Source of the DNA: Galactobacillus timonensis
Lineage (GTDB): Bacteria; Bacillota_I; Bacilli_A; Erysipelotrichales; Erysipelotrichaceae
Length of the DNA: 64,000 bases
Reading direction: 5' to 3'
Assembly: GCF_900240265.1 (NCBI RefSeq)
Contig: NZ_LT964739.1
Span: forward strand, 2,052,835-2,116,834
Shown: positions 58,744 to 64,000 of the stretch, in pieces
How positions within the stretch are numbered: the stretch's first letter is position 1
Layout: each line of letters begins with the position of its first letter
Program-made: the position numbers and the translations under genes
Notes under the pieces: generated by a model
The model's database searches: none
What the model saw: the letters and a program-made list of their open reading frames with translations, nothing else
What the model was told of the DNA's origin: nothing

Positions 58744-60510
58744 ATGACAGAGGTACATCTGAAAATTGACGGCCGTGTCGTAACGGCGCAGAAGGGTGAC
58801 ACGGTTCTGACCGCCGCCCGCAATGCCGGTATTCATATTCCTACCCTGTGCTATCTCAAGGGAATCAATGAGAGCGGCAACTGCCGCGTCTGCCTGGTGG
58901 AAGTCAAGAAGGCACGGACACTGTTAAGTGCCTGCACGACACCTGTCAGCGAAGGCATGGAGGTATTGACCCACAGTGAGCGTGTCCTGGAAGGAAGACG
59001 CAACACCGTGGAACTGATGATCTCAAACCATAATATGGACTGCCTCCACTGCATTCGTGATCAGAACTGTGAGCTGCAGAAGCTGGCCAGGGATCTTGGC
59101 GTGCGTGATACGAAGTTTTCCGGCGAACATACGCAGCCTGCCTACGATGATTTCAGCTATGGCATTGTCCGTGACACAAGCAAGTGCGTTCTGTGTCAGC
59201 GGTGCATCGAGACGTGCCGCAAGGTGCAGGGACTGGGAATCCTGGGCCTGGAGAACCGCGGTTTCAAGACCATCGTTGCCCCGGTCTTCAATTCATCGAT
59301 GGCCGATGTCGACTGCATGCAGTGCGGTCAGTGTGTCATTAATTGTCCGGTTGGTGCATTAGCGGAAAAGGAAAATATCCGTGATGTGATCCAGGCCCTC
59401 AATGATCCAAAGAAGATCGTCGTCGTGCAGACGGCGCCGGCGGTACGGGCATCCCTTGGCGAAGAGTTCGGCATGCCGATCGGTACGCGCGTCACCGGTA
59501 AGATGGTTGCGGCTCTGCACCGGTGCGGATTCGACCGTGTGTATGATACGAACTTCGGCGCGGATCTGACGATCATGGAGGAAGGCAACGAGCTTCTGGA
59601 GCGGCTGAATCATGGCGGCGTTCTGCCGATGTTTACGTCCTGTTCGCCAGGCTGGGTGCGCTACATGGAATACGAGTATCCCCAGCTTCTGCCGCACCTT
59701 TCGACATCAAAGTCTCCGCATATGATGTTCGGCGCGATCGTGAAATCGTACTGGGCGAAGCTGCATGGCATTGACCCGAAGGACATCTTCGTTGTCAGTA
59801 TCATGCCCTGCATTGCCAAGAAATCCGAGATCAAGCGTCCCGAGTGCAAAACAGCAGCCTATACCGATGTTGATGCGGTGCTGACGACCCGTGAATGTGC
59901 GCGTCTGATCCGTATGTTCGGCATCGACTTTGCCGACCTGCCGGATGAGGAATTTGACCCCGATCTGCTTGGCGACTATACGGGTGCCGGCGTCATCTTC
60001 GGTGCTTCCGGGGGCGTAATGGAAGCCGCCTTGCGGACCGTGAAGCAGAAGCTGGAAGGAAAGAAGCTTGAGAAGGTAGACTTCCTGGAGTGTCGTGGCA
60101 TGCAGGGCGTCAAGGAGGCCGAGATTGAGATCGCCGGTCAGAAGATGTGGATCGCGATCACTTCATCCATGACCGCTGCAAAGCCGCTGCTGGAGGAAGT
60201 GAAGAACGGCACCTCGAAGTATACGTTCATTGAGGTTATGGGCTGCCCGGGCGGCTGTATCAACGGCGGCGGCCAGAGCATCGTTCCCAGCTCCATCAAG
60301 AACGGGAAGCTCGGTATGGGCTACAAGGAATTGCGCATGAAGGCTCTTTATGATGAAGATGTAGAGATGCCGCTGCGGGTATCGAGCGATAATCCGCAGA
60401 TTCAGGAGCTTTACAGCAAATACCTTGGACAGCCGGGCAGTGAGAAGGCTGAACAGCTGCTTCATACGTCCTATTCCAGAAAAGAAAAGTTCCCGAAACT
60501 CGATGCTTGA
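58744..60510 (+). CDS. hydA: [FeFe] hydrogenase catalytic subunit HydA
   Basis: HydA (588 residues) has an N-terminal plant-type [2Fe-2S] domain (CYLKGINESGNCRVCLV), the HisCys3 [4Fe-4S] site (HNMDCLHCIRDQNCELQ), two ferredoxin clusters (CVLCQRCIETCR, CMQCGQCVINCP) and the H-cluster domain. H-cluster loops are FTSCSPGWVRYM, IMPCIAKKSEI and VMGCPGGCINGGGQ. It reduces protons to H2 or oxidises H2. The start follows AAGGAGGGAAGACC. Maturases HydE, HydF and HydG are not in the window. A long hairpin terminates the operon. Confidence 0.95.
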   Translation: MTEVHLKIDGRVVTAQKGDTVLTAARNAGIHIPTLCYLKGINESGNCRVCLVEVKKARTLLSACTTPVSEGMEVLTHSERVLEGRRNTVELMISNHNMDCLHCIRDQNCELQKLARDLGVRDTKFSGEHTQPAYDDFSYGIVRDTSKCVLCQRCIETCRKVQGLGILGLENRGFKTIVAPVFNSSMADVDCMQCGQCVINCPVGALAEKENIRDVIQALNDPKKIVVVQTAPAVRASLGEEFGMPIGTRVTGKMVAALHRCGFDRVYDTNFGADLTIMEEGNELLERLNHGGVLPMFTSCSPGWVRYMEYEYPQLLPHLSTSKSPHMMFGAIVKSYWAKLHGIDPKDIFVVSIMPCIAKKSEIKRPECKTAAYTDVDAVLTTRECARLIRMFGIDFADLPDEEFDPDLLGDYTGAGVIFGASGGVMEAALRTVKQKLEGKKLEKVDFLECRGMQGVKEAEIEIAGQKMWIAITSSMTAAKPLLEEVKNGTSKYTFIEVMGCPGGCINGGGQSIVPSSIKNGKLGMGYKELRMKALYDEDVEMPLRVSSDNPQIQELYSKYLGQPGSEKAEQLLHTSYSRKEKFPKLDA

Positions 60511-60527
60511 GTTGAGAAAGGCAAACT

Positions 60528-60581
60528 AAAAAGCATACCGGAACGGAGAAATCAGTCTCCATAGATTCCGGTATGCTTTTT
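60528..60581. terminator. Strong bidirectional terminator between hydA and the DUF5662 gene
   Basis: A perfect 16-bp stem: AAAAAGCATACCGGAA (60528-60543) with TTCCGGTATGCTTTTT (60566-60581), and an inner GGAGA/TCTCC hairpin in the loop. A and T runs on both sides let it work in both directions. The stop of the minus-strand gene lies inside the loop. Confidence 0.9.
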
Positions 60582-61121
60582 CAGACATTCGCGTATGATG
60601 CGGAAGGTTTCGTCTTCGCCTTTTTCGGCAAGCATCGTTAACATGCCTTCCAGTTCGCGCTCCGTTCTCTTTGCCAGCAGTCCGCCTTCCCTGACGCGCT
60701 GGAAGTAGGCCAGGGGAGCGTCGTTGGTGTATGCCTCTTTCTTGTAGGTCTTACTGGCGGCGATGCGGTCGCAGAACGATTCGACGATGTACTTTTCAGG
60801 CATTTCCATGGGAACCCATCTGCCTTTGATGCAGTCGGTCCAGTATTCCCAATGGTGCTTGTTATGGCCTTTGTGATGGAGCCAGCCGGGGGCGATGCCG
60901 TACAGTTCCTTTTCATAGGCATAGGGGGAACGGTTGCCCTGGAAGTAACGGACGGAAGGGATGAATTCCTGCGGACTGTATTTGGAAAGGTCATGGACCA
61001 GACCCTGCCAATAGAGGCCGCAGCGGAAACAGTATTTCCGTACCAGGGCACGATGATGGTGGACTGTGGCAAGATGTCCCCAGAAACGTTTCCAGAGTGA
61101 TGGCTGAACTGTGTTATCCAT
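60552..61121 (-). CDS. DUF5662 family protein
   Basis: The 189-residue protein is rich in His, Asp and Trp: VHHHRALVRKYCFRCGLY, GLVHDLSKYSPQEF, HHKGHNKHHWEYW and YIVESFCDRIAASKTY. The HD-like pattern suggests a metal-binding helical enzyme; the family has no established activity. ATG 61121 is preferred because the longer frame to 61184 reads through its promoter. Codons 1-9 (MDNTVQPSL) follow a -10 box by 7 nt without a Shine-Dalgarno sequence. Confidence 0.8.
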   Translation of the reverse strand: MDNTVQPSLWKRFWGHLATVHHHRALVRKYCFRCGLYWQGLVHDLSKYSPQEFIPSVRYFQGNRSPYAYEKELYGIAPGWLHHKGHNKHHWEYWTDCIKGRWVPMEMPEKYIVESFCDRIAASKTYKKEAYTNDAPLAYFQRVREGGLLAKRTERELEGMLTMLAEKGEDETFRIIRECLKKHTGIYGD

Positions 61122-61128
61122 GCAAAAA

Positions 61129-61157
61129 ATTTTAGACAACTTGGATTGGCAATGCAA
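61129..61157 (-). promoter_or_regulatory. Promoter for a leaderless DUF5662 mRNA
   Basis: On the minus strand: -35 TTGCAT (plus 61152-61157), 17-bp spacer, -10 TAAAAT (61129-61134), then 7 nt to the ATG at 61121. Confidence 0.6.
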
Positions 61158-61203
61158 TTGAAAAGCAAGTGCGGTACAATACAACGCGTTTGTTAAGATT
61201 CGA

Positions 61204-61212
61204 TGCTAAAAT
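61204..61212 (+). promoter_or_regulatory. Extended -10 promoter of nusB operon
   Basis: TGC-TAAAAT (61204-61212) lies 19 nt before the nusB GTG. A further TACAAT is at 61175-61180; neither has a good -35. Confidence 0.4.
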
Positions 61213-61231
61213 AACCATCAGGAGGGATACC

Positions 61232-61621
61232 GTGGATCATAAAGTCGACCGTAAAAAAGACCGTGAAAAGGCAATGATTGCCGTGTATCAGAATCTGATC
61301 ATGCCGCGGGATGTGCAGGAACTCCTGGATGACAATTTCACCGCAGAGGAACAGGAAGGTGATCCGTATATCATGCAGGTCGTGAAGCAGTCCATCGCCA
61401 ACATGGATCGCTATCACGGATACATTGACAAGGTTCTCGACGATTGGTCGTTTGATCGGCTTGGCTATGTGGAGCAGGCGATTCTTTTGAACGGATGCGC
61501 GGAGTTCGATCTGAAGCAGATCGAAGCTGCCGTCATCATCAATGAATACATTGAGCTTGCAAAGCGGTTCTGTGAACCGGATTCCTACAAACTGATCAAC
61601 GGCGTACTCGATCGGGTATGA
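61232..61621 (+). CDS. nusB: Transcription antitermination factor NusB
   Basis: NusB (129 residues) is a small helical RNA-binding protein of the rRNA antitermination complex. It has the N-terminal KDREKAMIAVYQNLI helix, the DDWSFDRLGYVEQAILLNGC region and the C-terminal AAVIINEYIELAKRFCEPDS, all typical. The GTG at 61232 follows CAGGAGGGATACC; an ATG-led extension from 61169 lacks a ribosome site and crosses the promoter. It overlaps xseA by 4 bp. Confidence 0.93.
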   Translation: MDHKVDRKKDREKAMIAVYQNLIMPRDVQELLDDNFTAEEQEGDPYIMQVVKQSIANMDRYHGYIDKVLDDWSFDRLGYVEQAILLNGCAEFDLKQIEAAVIINEYIELAKRFCEPDSYKLINGVLDRV

Positions 61622-62952
61622 GTGAGAAGGCTGTCAGTGTTTCAGCTCTTGTACGTTATCTGAAAGGGAAAATCGACTCTGATGCGCGTCTTCAGGGTCT
61701 TTTAATCGAAGGCGAAATATCCAACTTCAAGCCCTACAACAGCGGACACTGGTACTTTTCACTCAAGGATTCCTATGCCCAGATCCGCTGCGTCATGTTC
61801 GCTTCCTATAATCGCCGCACAGCCTTTCGCCCCAAAGACGGTGACAAGGTAATTGTCCGTGCCCATGCGACGGTATATGAGGGCCGCGGCGAGCTTCAGG
61901 TCATGGTTGTATCGATGACGCCGGCCGGAATCGGTGATCTTTATCTTCAGTTTGAGCAGCTGAAGAAGAAGCTGGCTGCGGAAGGTCTGTTTGATGAGGC
62001 CCATAAGAAGCCGCTGGTGCGCTATCCGTTTCGTATTGCGCTGGTGACAGGGAAAAATACGGCAGCCCGTGCCGATGTGCTCAATACGCTCGGCCGCCGC
62101 TGGCCGGTTGCCAGAATCGATGAATATCCTGTCCTTGTGCAGGGCACCGAAAGTGCGGGACAGATCATTGCGGCGTTACAATTGATCGATACCAGAGGCT
62201 ATGATGTCATTCTTCTTGTCCGGGGCGGCGGATCGATCGAGGATCTTTGGTCGTTCAACGATGAGCAGCTTGCCCGCACGATCTATGCCCTGAAAACGCC
62301 GATCGTTACCGGAGTTGGTCATGAGGTGGACTTTACGATCGTCGACTTTGTCAGCGATCGCCGGGCACCGACACCGACCGGAGCTGCAGAAGTATGTGCA
62401 CCGAATCTTGCGGATGTTCTGCAGGATCTTGAAATCAAAAAACAGCGGATGAACCAGGCGGTACAGGTACGCATGGCTAAGGAGGAGGAACATCTCCGTG
62501 TGCTGAAGAGTTCGGCGGTATTTACGGATCCTACCCGTCTCTATGCGCAGCAGGAGCTGCAGCTGCAGGCTGTCAGTGAACAGTTCATGCGCCAGCTTCA
62601 TGGAAAGACCGCCGGCCTGAAGGCAGAGATGCAGGTGCTGGCGGCCCGTATGGAGACTGCTGTGCAGGCATCCACCGCTGATCGGAAGCTGGAAGTGGAA
62701 CAGATCCGCCAGCGTATGGACAGTGCGGTAAATCTGCGGGATCAGATGGAACAGAAGAATCTTGCCGGTGCGGCAAAGCTGCTGGATGCGTATTCGCCAC
62801 TCAAGGTTCTGGATCGTGGCTATGCGATCGTTCAGAACGAAAGCGGCGTTATGAAAACAAGTAAAGGGATTCAGCCCGGGGATGATGTACATATTCGTCT
62901 TGCCGAGGGCGGATTTCAGGCAAAGGTATCGGCAGTAGATAAGGAAGGGTGA
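61618..62952 (+). CDS. xseA: Exodeoxyribonuclease VII large subunit
   Basis: XseA (444 residues) degrades single-stranded DNA to oligonucleotides together with XseB. It has the N-terminal OB fold (EGEISNFKPYNSGHWYFSLK), the catalytic domain (ALVTGKNTAARADVLNTLGRR, LLVRGGGSIEDLWSFNDE, GVGHEVDFTIVDFVSDRRAP) and a long C-terminal coiled coil. It overlaps nusB by 4 bp, and xseB begins 5 bp after its stop. Confidence 0.96.
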   Translation: MSEKAVSVSALVRYLKGKIDSDARLQGLLIEGEISNFKPYNSGHWYFSLKDSYAQIRCVMFASYNRRTAFRPKDGDKVIVRAHATVYEGRGELQVMVVSMTPAGIGDLYLQFEQLKKKLAAEGLFDEAHKKPLVRYPFRIALVTGKNTAARADVLNTLGRRWPVARIDEYPVLVQGTESAGQIIAALQLIDTRGYDVILLVRGGGSIEDLWSFNDEQLARTIYALKTPIVTGVGHEVDFTIVDFVSDRRAPTPTGAAEVCAPNLADVLQDLEIKKQRMNQAVQVRMAKEEEHLRVLKSSAVFTDPTRLYAQQELQLQAVSEQFMRQLHGKTAGLKAEMQVLAARMETAVQASTADRKLEVEQIRQRMDSAVNLRDQMEQKNLAGAAKLLDAYSPLKVLDRGYAIVQNESGVMKTSKGIQPGDDVHIRLAEGGFQAKVSAVDKEG

Positions 62953-62957
62953 GGATC

Positions 62958-63179
62958 ATGGCAAAGAAGGAACTGACGTTTGAGCAGGCGATGGACCGTC
63001 TCGAAGTGATTGTTCAGGAGCTTGAGAAGAACGAGAAGCCGCTCGATGAGACGGTTGATCTGTTTGAGGAAGGGCTGAATCTTGTGAAGACGTGCAATGC
63101 CCGCCTTTCCAGCTTTGAAACGAAGATTGAGGAACTATCCGGTAAGAAGGAGACTGAGGATGACGGTGAAGGAAATTGA
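62958..63179 (+). CDS. xseB: Exodeoxyribonuclease VII small subunit
   Basis: XseB (73 residues) has the standard pattern: LTFEQAMDRLEVIVQELE, PLDETVDLFEEGLNLV and CNARLSSFETKIEEL. ATG 62958 follows GGGTGAGGATC; the GTG three codons earlier overlaps the xseA stop and is less likely. It overlaps ispA by 20 bp. Confidence 0.95.
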   Translation: MAKKELTFEQAMDRLEVIVQELEKNEKPLDETVDLFEEGLNLVKTCNARLSSFETKIEELSGKKETEDDGEGN

Positions 63180-64000
63180 ACAGCTGCTGGAGGAAAGCCT
63201 GAAGTCTTTACCGGACTGTCGGGTCAGGGATGCGATGCATTACTCACTGCTCGGTGGAGGAAAACGGATTCGTCCGCTGCTGCTGTTCTATGCGCTGAAC
63301 GGCTATGGCGTGGATGAAAAGGCCGGTATTCCCTTTGCGACGGGTCTTGAAATGATTCAGACGTATTCGTTGATTCATGATGATCTTCCTGCCATGGATA
63401 ATGATGATCTTCGCCGTGGGCAGCCGACGTGTCATAAGAAATTTGATGAAGCGACCGCGATTCTTGCGGGTGACGGCCTGTTGACGGAGGCGTTTTATCA
63501 GTGTGCCAGAAGCGATCAGCCGGCAGAGCGCGTTGTCAAATGCATTTCCATTCTTTCGGAAATGGCGGGGCCGGCCGGGATGGTATATGGCCAGTGTCTC
63601 GATACGCTGGAAAATCCGCAATACGACTGGGATATGCTGAAGAAGGTTCACCGTTATAAGACCGGCTGTCTGCTGGCGTCGCCCTTGATGATGGCGGCCG
63701 TCCTTGCGGGGAAGGATGATGCCGTGGTAAGCAAGTGGCAGAAGATCGGCTTTGAGCTTGGGCTTGCATTCCAGATTCAGGATGACATTCTGGATGAAAC
63801 AAAGAGCGCTGCGGAACTTGGTAAATCCAATTCCGATGAGCGCAATCACAAAGTGACAAGCGTTTCGTTACTGGGGATGGAACGTGCGAAACAGGTGATG
63901 GAGCAGCTGTATGAAGGCTGCTGCACAGAAATGGAGCAGATGGGGGATTTTGACGCGACAGAAATCTGCGGCTTTGTTCGTAGAATTGCGGCGCGGCAGA
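63160..64000 (+). CDS. ispA: Farnesyl diphosphate synthase / polyprenyl synthetase (partial, runs off the window)
   Basis: The frame starts at ATG 63160 (after AGGAGACTGAGG) and is open to the window end, giving 280 residues so far. It has LLGGGKRIRPLLL, the first Asp-rich motif SLIHDDLPAMDNDDLRRG, HKKFDEATAILAGDGLL, GQCLDTL and the second motif AFQIQDDILDET. This is the IspA family, which condenses IPP with allylic diphosphates to make FPP. The xseA-xseB-ispA order is the usual one before dxs in Bacillota. The C-terminus lies outside. Confidence 0.95.
   Translation, partial: MTVKEIEQLLEESLKSLPDCRVRDAMHYSLLGGGKRIRPLLLFYALNGYGVDEKAGIPFATGLEMIQTYSLIHDDLPAMDNDDLRRGQPTCHKKFDEATAILAGDGLLTEAFYQCARSDQPAERVVKCISILSEMAGPAGMVYGQCLDTLENPQYDWDMLKKVHRYKTGCLLASPLMMAAVLAGKDDAVVSKWQKIGFELGLAFQIQDDILDETKSAAELGKSNSDERNHKVTSVSLLGMERAKQVMEQLYEGCCTEMEQMGDFDATEICGFVRRIAARQ

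Noticed and set aside
1..64000. CRISPR array, rRNA operon or prophage
   Set aside because: No regularly spaced repeats, rRNA sequence or phage structural genes were found on reading the window.

Overview
The window is a compact, gene-dense chromosomal segment of an anaerobic low-GC-lineage Gram-positive (Bacillota) bacterium, although base composition here is near 50 % GC. Supporting signs are T-box leaders before valS and thrS, an L21 leader, the Prp protease with the L27 N-terminal extension it removes, CcpA-type cre boxes, a DnaE-type replicative polymerase, a split transketolase, pyruvate phosphate dikinase and an NAD-linked trimeric [FeFe] hydrogenase. Protein flavour (EF-P with an NKTAMRQ loop, ThrRS without TGS domain) suggests an Erysipelotrichales-like gut commensal. 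That taxonomic call is an inference.

Layout. 1-5150: XRE/cupin regulator and potABCD polyamine importer. 5160-7421: membrane-anchored GH9 glucanase. 7478-7647: tRNA-Cys and tRNA-Leu. 7751-10082: two-gene transketolase and EF-P. 10178-15743: two membrane proteins of unknown role, cmk, der, gpsA. 15795-18650: class A PBP. 18748-25855: degV (minus), dnaE, a two-component system, a tRNA methyltransferase and a small minus-strand gene. 26027-30076: L21 leader, rplU-prp-rpmA, obgE, ruvAB. 30073-37705: SRAP protein (minus), a two-TM protein, T-box-valS, an alpha/beta hydrolase, ppdK. 37750-40400: an ISL3-like insertion sequence (minus strand) lodged at the tail of the ppdK terminator. 40400-42888: a decayed zone with a hydrolase pseudogene, two small intact genes and remnants of a two-component system. 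42889-52138: glpK, T-box-thrS and a sucrose locus (fructokinase, amylosucrase-like GH13, HAD phosphatase, sucrose-type PTS IIBCA). 52369-60581: a ten-gene hydrogenase operon. 60552-64000: DUF5662 gene (minus), nusB, xseA, xseB and the 5' part of ispA.

How it fits together. PTS sugar uptake, glycerol kinase and PPDK feed a fermentative metabolism. The hydrogenase (NuoE-like, NuoF-like and HydA subunits) can dispose of reductant as H2. Between its first and last structural genes lie seven genes: two DRTGG-like proteins, two GHKL ATPases, a hydrogenase-like Fe-S protein, a PHP phosphoesterase and a small [2Fe-2S] protein. Most genes in this operon overlap by a few bases, implying coupled translation. 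cre-like boxes sit at glpK, scrK and the hydrogenase promoter.

A recurring promoter style is an extended -10 box (TGC-TAtaaT) with little recognisable -35. Several genes without a Shine-Dalgarno sequence start 6-8 nt after the -10 box, which suggests leaderless mRNAs. No CRISPR array, prophage or rRNA was seen.
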